This document shows positions 26,083 to 34,296 of a DNA stretch of 64,000 nucleotides, piece by piece. Under the pieces are notes generated by a model that was not told where the DNA came from, searched no databases, and saw nothing but the letters and a program-made list of their open reading frames with translations. Both the position numbers and the translations under genes were made by a program. Every line of letters starts with the position of its first letter. Positions within the stretch are counted from its first letter, which is position 1. This DNA comes from Natrarchaeobaculum sulfurireducens (GTDB lineage: Archaea > Halobacteriota > Halobacteria > Halobacteriales > Natrialbaceae): contig NZ_CP024046.1 of the NCBI RefSeq assembly GCF_003430825.1, forward strand, positions 102,473 through 166,472. The letters run 5' to 3'.

Positions 26083-28494
26083 CTACTCGCCTCGAGCGTT
26101 CGCCTGGGCAGTCGCGACTACTGTCTGACCATACGAGATTCCGGCATCACCTGGTGGGATCTGGTCGGGCGAGAGAAACCGAAAGTTTCGATCCTCGACG
26201 ACGTCACGGATACGGCGTGAAATAGCCACGTTGTGTGCAACACCACCGGTGACACCGATCCACGGAACGGCTCGTTCTCTCGCTGCCTGAACCGCAATTA
26301 GAGCCAGACCCTCCGCAAGAGCTGCCTGTGCTGTTGCCGCAACCGTAGCGGTCGAATAGCTCGTGTGAAGTCGATCAATATGCCGGACCAGCCGTGATGT
26401 CTCAATCACAGGTCTATCATCGTACAGGGCATAAGTTACTATCATTCCAGCATACTTATCTGCATCCCTATAACAGTGGCCAGTGTTTCCCTCGAGTTCG
26501 TGCTCGAGGCTGAGTGGAGTTCCACTTGCAGCGGTTGACTCTAGTTTGATGGCGGGCTCTCCCTGATACGTCCGTTCAGTACAGACCTCCAGCAGCGCAC
26601 TGATCGCGTCAAGATATCGGCCAGCACTGCTCGTCAGTGGTGCATTGACACCTGCCTCGGCGCTCTTTCGGACCGTTGTCGCTTCCGTCTGCGAGAGCGG
26701 CGTCTGATCAGCTATCAGTTCGTCGACTCTCTCTGCGTCATTGAGCAGACTTGCGAGGGTTCGGGCTGGGTATCGTACAGCCGCCTCGCCGCCGGGAAGC
26801 CGGAACGGTTCGAGGCCACCAACTCGCTCGAATGAATTCCTCGTGACATCGAGCACCTCTCCGCCCCAGACCGTCCCATCCGGTCCGTACCCAGTCCCAT
26901 CAATCGTGATAACGACCGCACGGTCACAGTCGTGTTCAGCGAGCAGTCCCGCTGCATGGGCGTGATGATGCTGGACCTGAATTGGATTCGTCGGTCCACT
27001 TGCCCCCGGTAGGTCGGATGCATACGACGTGGCCAGCCTCGAAGTGACGAATTCGGGGTGCAAATCGCAGGCAATTATCGCAGGATCGGTCCTGAACAAC
27101 TCTTTCAGGTGTGCAATCGCCTGCTCAAGGAATGCTTCTGTACCGGGCCCATCGACATCCCCGAGATGCTGGGAGAGAACCACCTCGTCTTCGCGAGCGA
27201 GTGCGACTGTGGTATCGAATTCGGCGCCGAGTGCCAGCACTGCTGGACCGGTCTCCTGACGAGGGAGCGGTCGGGGAACCCATCCACGGGACCGCCTGAG
27301 GAACCGCCGACTATTGTCGACGACTCTGACGACGCTGTCGTCACACCGAGCAGCAATCTCACGGTCGTGCACTACAGCAGCATCGATTACGTCGGCCAAC
27401 TCTTCGTAGATCACCTCGGTGGAGAGTGTCATCGGCTTGCCCGGGAGATTCGCACTCGTCATCACCAGTGGTTCATCAAGTTGGTCGAATAACAGGTGGT
27501 GTAACCCAGCATACGGGAGCATCACGCCGACAGTGTGAAGCCCGGGTGCGACGTCCCCTAGCCAGTCTCTATCTCGATTGAGCGCAGAGCCCCCCAGCGT
27601 CTCGAGGACGACGATGGGGCGTCGAACATCTGTCAACCACGGTCGCTCCTCCTGGCCGACTCGCGCGAACTGCTCGACCTGTTCGACCGACTTGGCCATG
27701 AGTGCGAACGGTTTTTCCGGTCGTCCGGTTCGCTCGCGGAGGTCCGAGACCGCGTCCTGATCGGTCGCTCGGCATGCCAGGTGCGTCCCCCCTATCCCTT
27801 TGATCGCGAGGATTTCACCAGCGTTGAGACGATAACCCGCTGCCGTGACCGCGTCAGTTCCAGTTGCTAGCTCCGTACGGTCATCACTTAAAAGCGAGAG
27901 AGATGGGCCACACGCTGGACAGGCGATTGTCTGGGCATGATATCGTCGATCACCTGGATCAGTATACTCCTTGTTGCAGCCCTCACACAGCGGGAAAGAC
28001 TCCATCGTTGTCGTTGGGCGATCGTACGGTAGTGATTCGATAACAGTGTAGCGCGGCCCACAGTCGACACACGAGGTTGCCCAGTACTTGTAGTAACGTG
28101 AGTTGAGGTCGTGTACGTCCTCGAGACAGCCATCACAGATTCCGGTATCGGGAGGAATAGTTCCCGATCCGCCGTCCCCCTGTGTAGAGGAGACGATCTC
28201 GAACGTCTGGAATCGATCATTGGAGTCGTCTACTGGCTCGTGTGTCTCGATGTCGATCGATTCGACGACAGCGAGCGGTGGTGGCCGTTCGCGGACATCG
28301 TCGATGAACGCTTCGACGTCCTCTACAGTCCCCGCGATGGAGATTTTTACCCCGGCGTCGCCAGTGTTTCGCACTGTGCCGACGAGGTCGTGAGCAGTCG
28401 CCCGACGGTAAACGAACGGTCGGAAGCCAACCGCTTGAACGACTCCAGTAACGGTCAATTCGATATGGACTCGACCGTCGTTATGATCGGTCAT
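26083..28494 (-). CDS. hypF: carbamoyltransferase HypF
   Basis: About 803 residues from ATG 28494 (MTDHNDGRVHIEL); the upstream in-frame extension to 28560 is not family-like. Domains in order are an acylphosphatase-like domain (VVQAVGFRPFVYRRA), two zinc fingers (CDGCLEDVHD, CVDCGPRYT, CEGCNKEYTD, CPACGPS), a YrdC-like domain (RTGRPEKPFALMAKSVE) and a Kae1-like C-terminal domain with the metal-binding HHHAHAAGL and ITIDGTGYGPDG. HypF makes thiocarbamate on the C-terminal Cys of HypE from carbamoyl phosphate and ATP, giving the CN ligands of [NiFe] hydrogenase iron. It is the last gene of the hydrogenase block, separated from hypB by about 130 bp. Confidence 0.95.
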   Translation of the reverse strand: MTDHNDGRVHIELTVTGVVQAVGFRPFVYRRATAHDLVGTVRNTGDAGVKISIAGTVEDVEAFIDDVRERPPPLAVVESIDIETHEPVDDSNDRFQTFEIVSSTQGDGGSGTIPPDTGICDGCLEDVHDLNSRYYKYWATSCVDCGPRYTVIESLPYDRPTTTMESFPLCEGCNKEYTDPGDRRYHAQTIACPACGPSLSLLSDDRTELATGTDAVTAAGYRLNAGEILAIKGIGGTHLACRATDQDAVSDLRERTGRPEKPFALMAKSVEQVEQFARVGQEERPWLTDVRRPIVVLETLGGSALNRDRDWLGDVAPGLHTVGVMLPYAGLHHLLFDQLDEPLVMTSANLPGKPMTLSTEVIYEELADVIDAAVVHDREIAARCDDSVVRVVDNSRRFLRRSRGWVPRPLPRQETGPAVLALGAEFDTTVALAREDEVVLSQHLGDVDGPGTEAFLEQAIAHLKELFRTDPAIIACDLHPEFVTSRLATSYASDLPGASGPTNPIQVQHHHAHAAGLLAEHDCDRAVVITIDGTGYGPDGTVWGGEVLDVTRNSFERVGGLEPFRLPGGEAAVRYPARTLASLLNDAERVDELIADQTPLSQTEATTVRKSAEAGVNAPLTSSAGRYLDAISALLEVCTERTYQGEPAIKLESTAASGTPLSLEHELEGNTGHCYRDADKYAGMIVTYALYDDRPVIETSRLVRHIDRLHTSYSTATVAATAQAALAEGLALIAVQAARERAVPWIGVTGGVAHNVAISRRIRDVVEDRNFRFLSPDQIPPGDAGISYGQTVVATAQANARGE

Positions 28495-28621
28495 GGGTGT
28501 ATCGTTGAGGAGCGAATCCAGACACATCCACATTCTCGACCTCGATACACCTCCACACACTCAAATACGTGCGACAGGTGAGGGCTCTGTTTCCAGTAGA
28601 GTGTGATATCATGGGCGAGGA

Positions 28622-29449
28622 CTAGTGTGTACTCTCGTCGCGATGACCGTGGTAATGCCCGTGGTCGGCCTCGAGTGCGCTGGCGAACTCGTCGATTCCG
28701 ACGTTGCCTTTCGCGTCCGTTTCGAATACGGGAGTCTCAGGAGCAACGTTCTCGATATCTTTTCGGATTCGGGCGACGTCGGTGCCAACCACCTCAGCGA
28801 CGTCAATCTTGTTGATCACGACTACATCGGCGGTCTGTACCAGCATCGGGTGTTTTCGGACGACGTCGTCGCCTTCGGTCGTACTGACGACGAGCACGCG
28901 GCGGTTCGCTCCCAGCGGGAAATCCGCTGGGCAAACCATATTTCCGACATTTTCCAGGTACAGTGTGTCGAGCTCTTCGAGGACAAACTGCTCCAACGCC
29001 TGCGAGACAAGTGTAGGGTCGAGGTGACACTCCTTGCCCGTATTAATGTTCTCGACCTGAACACCATGCGAACGGAGTCGGGTCGCATCGTCTTTCCCGG
29101 CGACGTCCCCAACCACTGCGCCGATTGTCTCGTCATCGGAGGCACGTTCGATCAACCGCTCGATTAGCATCGTCTTTCCGCCACCTGTCGAGCCGGCAAA
29201 CTCGACGCAAAAGACGTCGTTATCGTGTGAAAGTGTCTCGTGTACCTCGCCAGCCCGTGCACGAACGGCCTCAAGCACGTCGGCTTCGACGTCAGTGATC
29301 GATTCTTCGTGGTCGTGATGGTGCTCGTGACCAAATCGGTGTGCTCTCACTGTATCGATGAGTGATTCGAAGGGATCACTCAGTGCTGCCAGTGACTCGA
29401 GGGTTCGGTTCGACGGTCGGACGGACGTAGCGTTTGTGTAGGGTGTCAT
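28622..29449 (-). CDS. hypB: hydrogenase nickel incorporation GTPase HypB
   Basis: About 275 residues from ATG 29449. P-loop AGSTGGGKT, INKIDVAEV as the guanine-specificity motif, and a metal-site segment ENVGNMVCPADFPLG. His-rich stretches near the N-terminus (GHEHHHDHEESI) and at the end (HGHYHGHRDESTH) are typical Ni-storage regions. HypB hydrolyses GTP to drive Ni insertion into the large subunit together with HypA. Its ATG overlaps the hypA stop (ATGA). It is the standard length for the family. Confidence 0.95.
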   Translation of the reverse strand: MTPYTNATSVRPSNRTLESLAALSDPFESLIDTVRAHRFGHEHHHDHEESITDVEADVLEAVRARAGEVHETLSHDNDVFCVEFAGSTGGGKTMLIERLIERASDDETIGAVVGDVAGKDDATRLRSHGVQVENINTGKECHLDPTLVSQALEQFVLEELDTLYLENVGNMVCPADFPLGANRRVLVVSTTEGDDVVRKHPMLVQTADVVVINKIDVAEVVGTDVARIRKDIENVAPETPVFETDAKGNVGIDEFASALEADHGHYHGHRDESTH

Positions 29450-29841
29450 AATTGTTCGTTCTCGGTTGTCTGTGTATCGGCGTCCGGAAGTGCGACTTTC
29501 GAGAGTCGGCACTCCCGACCCCGAACGAGGGTCATTCGCTCGTTGCAGTTTGGACATTTCACGTTGGGCGCGTAGGTGAGCGTGTCCTCGAGTGTCGTTG
29601 GTTCCCCCTCCCAGCCACAGTCACATCGCGCGAGCGGTGTGATAGTCTCAATCTCGATAGCTGCGGCGGCAGCCGGGGTGCCGTCCGTGGCAAGTTCGAT
29701 GCAGAATCGAAGTTGATCTGGGTTGACGTGTGTGGCTACACCGATCTCGAGGGTGAGTCGTTCGATCGTTTCTGCACCGTGTTCGTCAGCCACGAGTATA
29801 GCGCGGTCGACGATTGCCGTTGCGACACTGAGTTCGTGCAT
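29446..29841 (-). CDS. hypA: hydrogenase nickel metallochaperone HypA
   Basis: About 131 residues from ATG 29841, giving the invariant MHELSVATAIV that binds nickel through the N-terminal amine and His2. The zinc site is formed by CDCGWEG and CPNCNE. It hands nickel to the large subunit with HypB. It is slightly longer than usual because of a short acidic tail (DADTQTTENEQL). It overlaps hypB by four bases and follows hypE closely, consistent with one transcription unit. Confidence 0.94.
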   Translation of the reverse strand: MHELSVATAIVDRAILVADEHGAETIERLTLEIGVATHVNPDQLRFCIELATDGTPAAAAAIEIETITPLARCDCGWEGEPTTLEDTLTYAPNVKCPNCNERMTLVRGRECRLSKVALPDADTQTTENEQL

Positions 29842-29864
29842 CGTGGGTAAGTGCGGTGGTGTGT

Positions 29865-31001
29865 TCAACAGATTCGAGGCAGCGCTTCACCGGTCGGTTC
29901 GCTCAGGTAGCGGTTTCCGAATCCAGTGTCGAGGACAACTCGGCCCGGGTGGTCACTGATCACTTGACCGATGATTGCTGCGTTTGAGCCGAGTGGCTGT
30001 TCCCGAAGGGCTGCGAGGACCGAATCGGCGTCGTCGGAATGGACGCCGAAGACGACCTTGCCCTCGTTTGCAACCGACAGTGGATCGATACCGAGCACTT
30101 CACCAGCCGACGCGATCGCGTCGTCGACGGGGATCGCCTGTTCTTCGATCTCGAGTCCGACCCCGGCTTTCTCGGCCATCTCGTTGAGTGCCGTTGCCAG
30201 CCCACCGCGCGTCGGGTCCGTCATCGCAGTCACGCGTCCGGCGTCGGTCGCCGCCGCGACGAGACCGTTGATCGGTGCGACGTCGCTCTCGAGGTTGGCC
30301 CCGAAGTCGAACCCCTCCCGCTCGGCGAGCAGTGCAATGCCGTGGTCGCCGACCGTCCCACTCAGGACGATCGCGTCCCCCGGGGAGAGGCCAGCGCCCG
30401 TTACGACCTCAGACGTTGGGATCGTTCCCACTCCTGTCGTGTTGAGCACTATCCCGTCGAGTTCGCCCGCCCCCATCACCTTCGTGTCGCCCGTGGTGAT
30501 GTCGACGCCGGCTTCGACAGCCGACTCGCGCATCGACTCCAGGAAGCGATCGAGTTCGGCGGTGGGCGTTCCTTCCTCGACGACGAGCCCACACGTCAGT
30601 GCGAGTGGGTCGGTTACGCCCATCACTGCGAGATCGTTGACTGTCCCCGCTACCGACAGACGGCCGATGTCCCCACCAGGGAACGTTGGCGGAGTCACGA
30701 TGTGGCTGTCGGTCGTGAGGACGATCGAGATGTCTGTTCCGGGGAGGGGATGTACAGAGCCATCGTCGAGCGCCGCTAGGCCCACGGCGCCGGCTGTGTC
30801 CGCACTCGAGCCGTCGGCGAACCTCGAGACCGCCAGCGTGTCGACGAGTGATCGCATCGCTTCGCCGCCCGCGCCGTGGGCAAGCGTTACGACGTCGTCT
30901 TGGTTGGCCGTCGACTGACCTGTCGACGCGATGTCCGAGTGGGTGTCGGCGCGCGGTTCGCTGGGTCGGTTGTCAGCCGTGGTGTGGTTGTTTCGTGTCA
31001 T
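29865..31001 (-). CDS. hypE: hydrogenase expression/formation protein HypE
   Basis: A 378-residue PurM-like ATP-grasp-type protein. It has HGAGGEAMRSLVD, DSHIVTPPTFPGGDIGRLSV (substrate loop) and TDPTRGGLATALNEMAE. It ends in the diagnostic PRIC, whose Cys is carbamoylated by HypF and dehydrated to thiocyanate before transfer of cyanide to HypCD. It carries an unusually long N-terminal tail (about 40 residues, polar) before the domain. It is one base from the hypD stop, so it is in the same operon. Confidence 0.95.
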   Translation of the reverse strand: MTRNNHTTADNRPSEPRADTHSDIASTGQSTANQDDVVTLAHGAGGEAMRSLVDTLAVSRFADGSSADTAGAVGLAALDDGSVHPLPGTDISIVLTTDSHIVTPPTFPGGDIGRLSVAGTVNDLAVMGVTDPLALTCGLVVEEGTPTAELDRFLESMRESAVEAGVDITTGDTKVMGAGELDGIVLNTTGVGTIPTSEVVTGAGLSPGDAIVLSGTVGDHGIALLAEREGFDFGANLESDVAPINGLVAAATDAGRVTAMTDPTRGGLATALNEMAEKAGVGLEIEEQAIPVDDAIASAGEVLGIDPLSVANEGKVVFGVHSDDADSVLAALREQPLGSNAAIIGQVISDHPGRVVLDTGFGNRYLSEPTGEALPRIC

Positions 31002-31002
31002 C

Positions 31003-32109
31003 TCAGAGGTCGGGCCGTCCGCCGTATTCCAGCCAGATTTTGCACGTTCCCTCGCTACTCACCATACACGCGCCGACGGGGTTCGACGGCGTACACTCCT
31101 CGCCGAACAGCGCACACTCGTCCGGATCGGCCGTCCCTGCCATGATATCTCCGCAGAGACACTGCTCCGTCAGCGGATCTGCGTTCCCAGTGGCTGGCTC
31201 GATGTCGAATCGGTCACGGGCATCGTACTCGGCGTACGCTTCATGTAGGACGAGGTTCGCATCCGGAATCTCGGTGATCCCTCGCCACTCGCCGGCGGTC
31301 GTCTCGAACACCTCCCACATCGTCTCCAGGGCAGCCGTGTTCCCCTCCCGGCTCACACACCGCGGATAGGCGTTTTCGAGCCCGGCGGTGTCGTCTCGAA
31401 CGTACTCGAGCAGCCGTTCGACCCCCAGGAGCACGTCGAGCGGTTCGAAGCCGCCGACGACGACCGGCACCTCGTACTCCTCGACGAACGTTTCGAACAG
31501 CCCGTACCCCGTGATCGTCGCTGCATGACCGGCCGCGAGGAAGCCGTCGATGTCGGTGTCGGGCAACTCGGCGACGACCGCCATCGCGGGCGGGACGTAC
31601 TTGTGTGCCGACAGCACCGACAGGTTCTCCGGCGGGTCGCCCACGAGTATTGCGGCCGTCGGGGCAGCGGTCGTCTCGAAGCCCGTGGCAAAGAAGACGA
31701 CCTCACGGTCGGGTGTCGCGTCGGCTAGGTCGACGACTTCGCTCGCGGAGTAGACGATTTCGACGTCGGCTCCCGCTGCGCTGGCATCTGCGAGGCTCCG
31801 GTTCGTGCCCGGGACCCGGTACATGTCGCCGTAGGTCGCTACGATTGCGCCATCCTCGGCGAGTGCGACGGCCTCGTCGACTTCGGGCATGTTCGTGACA
31901 CAGACTGGACAGCCCGGGCCCATTCGGACGGTCACTCCGTCGGGGAGCATACTTCTGAGGCCGAACTTTGCGATCGCCTGCTCGTGCGATCCACAGACGT
32001 GCATCAGGTTCACCTGGCCGTCGATCTCACCGACCACGTCGTCGATCCTGGCGGCCAGTTCCCTGGCTGCCTCGGGGTCACGAAACTGCAGTGCGGCGTC
32101 AGTCATCAT
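31003..32109 (-). CDS. hypD: hydrogenase maturation protein HypD
   Basis: About 368 residues from the first of two consecutive ATGs (32109, MMTDAALQFRDPEAA). It contains HVCGSHEQAI, the first cysteine motif, then GPGCPVCVT, FFATGFETTAAPTA, and the Cys-rich end with CLCGDIMAG, CALFGEECTP and GACMVSSEGTC that holds the [4Fe-4S] cluster. HypD with HypC assembles the Fe(CN)2CO unit. The start overlaps the hypC end by 11 bases. The preceding in-frame extension (to 32298) overlaps hypC and is rejected. Confidence 0.95.
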   Translation of the reverse strand: MMTDAALQFRDPEAARELAARIDDVVGEIDGQVNLMHVCGSHEQAIAKFGLRSMLPDGVTVRMGPGCPVCVTNMPEVDEAVALAEDGAIVATYGDMYRVPGTNRSLADASAAGADVEIVYSASEVVDLADATPDREVVFFATGFETTAAPTAAILVGDPPENLSVLSAHKYVPPAMAVVAELPDTDIDGFLAAGHAATITGYGLFETFVEEYEVPVVVGGFEPLDVLLGVERLLEYVRDDTAGLENAYPRCVSREGNTAALETMWEVFETTAGEWRGITEIPDANLVLHEAYAEYDARDRFDIEPATGNADPLTEQCLCGDIMAGTADPDECALFGEECTPSNPVGACMVSSEGTCKIWLEYGGRPDL

Positions 32110-32551
32110 CGGGTTCCTCCGTCTCAGCGTCGGGGGCCGTCGGGCTCGGTTCTCGCGTGCCCTCGCTGGTCGGTCGGCGGCCCGCTGTCGGCGGGTCGGT
32201 GCTCGCGGAGCCGACTCGTCGCGCCCCGGGATCGGGCGTAACCGACGGTCCCCGCTCGGTGACGGCCGCCGGTCGCTCGCCGAACTCGAGAACCGCATCC
32301 GTCGCGCCGAGCTCCTCGAGCGCCTCGTCTTCGTCGCCCTCGAGGAACGACTCGTAGATCGCGATCGTCTCCTCGACCTCGTCGTCGGGGATCTTTCGGA
32401 TGGCGAAGCCGGCGTGATTCAGGACGTAATCTCCCGTCTCGACCGTCTCGCCGACGATATCGAGGCGGACGGTCTTTTCGACGTTCCAGAACTTCGCGCG
32501 GGCTTCGTGGCCGTCGATCTCGAGGATCTCGCCCGGGATGCCAAGACACAT
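32099..32551 (-). CDS. hypC: hydrogenase maturation chaperone HypC with long C-terminal tail
   Basis: 150 residues from ATG 32551. It begins MCLGIPGEILEID; the Met is removed and the N-terminal Cys is the iron ligand. The core VRLDIVGETVETGDYVLNHAGFAIRKI is typical. HypC with HypD carries the Fe(CN)2CO group to the large subunit. Usual family length is 75-95, while here about 60 extra residues form an acidic/Ser/Pro-rich tail (GPSVTPDPGARR..EPDDD), probably disordered. Start and stop codons overlap both neighbours (TGATG upstream, hypD downstream). Confidence 0.93.
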   Translation of the reverse strand: MCLGIPGEILEIDGHEARAKFWNVEKTVRLDIVGETVETGDYVLNHAGFAIRKIPDDEVEETIAIYESFLEGDEDEALEELGATDAVLEFGERPAAVTERGPSVTPDPGARRVGSASTDPPTAGRRPTSEGTREPSPTAPDAETEEPDDD

Positions 32552-32781
32552 CAGTCGGTCACCTCCTCGTTCGTCGCGCCGGCGTCGCTTGACTCGCTGA
32601 CAGACCCGTCGGCCCCGTCTCCGGCGGCTTCGGTTCGCACGGTCACGTTCCACGGGTCGCTCCCGAGCAACCGATCGGGGCGGAGCTGTCCGGTGACGTG
32701 ATGCCCCCGGGATTCATGCACCTCGATCGCCGTGCGCTCGATCCGCCGGTCACAGTCGGTACAGTACCAGACGGCTCTCAT
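32551..32781 (-). CDS. small CxxC protein of the hydrogenase operon
   Basis: A 76-residue protein with one CxxC pair (WYCTDCDRR) near the N-terminus, a His pair (SRGHHVTG) and an acidic tail. It sits between the maturation protease and hypC, with stop/start overlaps on both sides, so it is part of the maturation set. Not recognised as a known Hyp protein. A half zinc finger that binds metal together with HupK/HypA-like partners is possible. Confident as coding, not as to function. Confidence 0.6.
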   Translation of the reverse strand: MRAVWYCTDCDRRIERTAIEVHESRGHHVTGQLRPDRLLGSDPWNVTVRTEAAGDGADGSVSESSDAGATNEEVTD

Positions 32782-33350
32782 GCGTCCATCACCTCACGTT
32801 CGAGGGTCTCCTCACCGGCTCCCTCGAGGTGTACCGGATCGAGTCTCGGATCGGTGGCGACGATCATCTCGATCAGCTTCGGGATCGCCAGCTCGACTGG
32901 CTCTGAAAGACCGAACCCGGTTTGAAGCGAGCCAGGCTCGACGCCGAGGATCAACACGTCGTCCGGAAGCTCGTAGACGTCTCGAGCGAAACAGAGCGCC
33001 TCGGTGAACGAGACGTCGTGCATCGTCATGTCGGGGATCGGACCCTCGAAGCCACCCTCTCTGCACCGATACTGGTGGACGGTGCCCGGGTCGGCGCCGG
33101 TTTCGATCGCATCGACGACGATGGCTCGCTCGCACCCGCTCATCGCCTCGAGGGCCAAAAAGCCGGTCGTCCCCGCATTGACCAGTCGAACGCCCGGCGG
33201 CGGCATCTCCGGGAGCGAGTCCATCGCTGCAACGAGCCGGGGTCCAACACCGTCGTCGGTGACCAGTTCGTTCCCGATACCGACGATCGCTAGCTCTCCC
33301 GTAGGTCCGTGGTCGGCCGCGTCGTTCGACCGGTGGGGCTCCTCAGTCAT
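32778..33350 (-). CDS. hydrogenase maturation protease (HycI/HyaD family)
   Basis: About 190 residues from ATG 33350 (MTEEPHRSND). Family signature IVGIGNELVTDDGVGPRLV carries the nickel-binding Glu/Asp, VVDAIETGADPG follows, and the metal-binding His is in MHDVSFTEAL. It cleaves the C-terminal peptide of the large subunit after the final Cys-x-x-His nickel motif once nickel is in place. It lies between cytochrome b and the small CxxC gene and overlaps both. It is slightly longer than E. coli HyaD due to a polar N-terminus. Confidence 0.9.
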   Translation of the reverse strand: MTEEPHRSNDAADHGPTGELAIVGIGNELVTDDGVGPRLVAAMDSLPEMPPPGVRLVNAGTTGFLALEAMSGCERAIVVDAIETGADPGTVHQYRCREGGFEGPIPDMTMHDVSFTEALCFARDVYELPDDVLILGVEPGSLQTGFGLSEPVELAIPKLIEMIVATDPRLDPVHLEGAGEETLEREVMDA

Positions 33351-34296
33351 CGTCGGTCCCCTCCGTGGGCGGCGCGTCACTGCTGTCTTCGATGGGGGCC
33401 GGCCGGGTGTCGTCGTCGACGCTCCACGCCTCGACGGTGCCGGTTACCATCGAGCGGAGGAAATCGACGTTGCTCGGCATCACCGCGAAGTAGACGTGGA
33501 CGGCGACCGCAGCGAGCACCCAGAACGTCGCCAGCAGATGCAACTGGAGCATCGTCTCGTAGGGCAGCCAGCCAGCCATGAACCCGAGGGTTGCGAGCCA
33601 CCAGACGGGGTCGGTCGCGAGGTCGGCCCACAGCGCGAAGCCGGTCAGCGAGAGAGCGATCACGAAGAACCACGTGACGTACCAGAAGACCGTCTGCATC
33701 GGGTGGTAGCCGACCCACTCACCGTCGTCCTCGTCGTAGGTTCGTCGCGCCTGCTTGTATCCCGGGATGTACCGCAAGACGCCGAGGAACGAGAGCGTGA
33801 TGACGACCTGCTCTTTGAGCTGTTGTGGGGTCACGAGCAGCCGGTGGCCGTCGGCAAACTTGTGGTACATCGGGAAGACGAGCAACGCGACGACGGCGAG
33901 CGTGACGCCTCCCCAAGTGTGCAGATAGAACGACACCTGGTAGCCATCCCAGATCCCGGCGTTCAACGGGCCGTACCAGCCGGTCCAGAAGAGAAAGCCG
34001 GTGCCGGCGACGACGGCCATCAACAGGACCAGCGTCCAGTGGGAGACGATCGAGCCGAACCCCCAGCGACGGACCGTCTCTTGGTCGTCTTTCTCGAGTG
34101 TCACGTACGGTTCGTAGCGTTCAGCCAACTCCCACCAGAGCGTTGCTGGCGACGAGCCGCCTGGAAGCCGTACGACCCGACCGACGCGGTCGTCTGCGTC
34201 GCTCCCGTGAGGCCCGGTCGACTCACCCCCGTCCGGCCGGACCGGATCGGACCGGTCAGACGGAGAGTCCGAGGGCGGTGCCGGTCGATCACTCAT
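33343..34296 (-). CDS. Ni/Fe-hydrogenase-associated b-type cytochrome
   Basis: A 317-residue integral membrane cytochrome. After an ~75-residue polar N-terminus come four or five helices with candidate heme-ligand His: GSIVSHWTLVLLMAVVAGTGF, VSFYLHTWGGVTLAVVALLV, FWYVTWFFVIALSLTGFALW and LQLHLLATFWVLAAVAVHVYF. It receives electrons from the small subunit and passes them to quinone, making this an uptake (hydrogen-oxidising) complex. It overlaps both neighbours. The family is usually ~210 residues; the extra length is the tail and loop regions. Confidence 0.88.
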   Translation of the reverse strand: MSDRPAPPSDSPSDRSDPVRPDGGESTGPHGSDADDRVGRVVRLPGGSSPATLWWELAERYEPYVTLEKDDQETVRRWGFGSIVSHWTLVLLMAVVAGTGFLFWTGWYGPLNAGIWDGYQVSFYLHTWGGVTLAVVALLVFPMYHKFADGHRLLVTPQQLKEQVVITLSFLGVLRYIPGYKQARRTYDEDDGEWVGYHPMQTVFWYVTWFFVIALSLTGFALWADLATDPVWWLATLGFMAGWLPYETMLQLHLLATFWVLAAVAVHVYFAVMPSNVDFLRSMVTGTVEAWSVDDDTRPAPIEDSSDAPPTEGTDDD

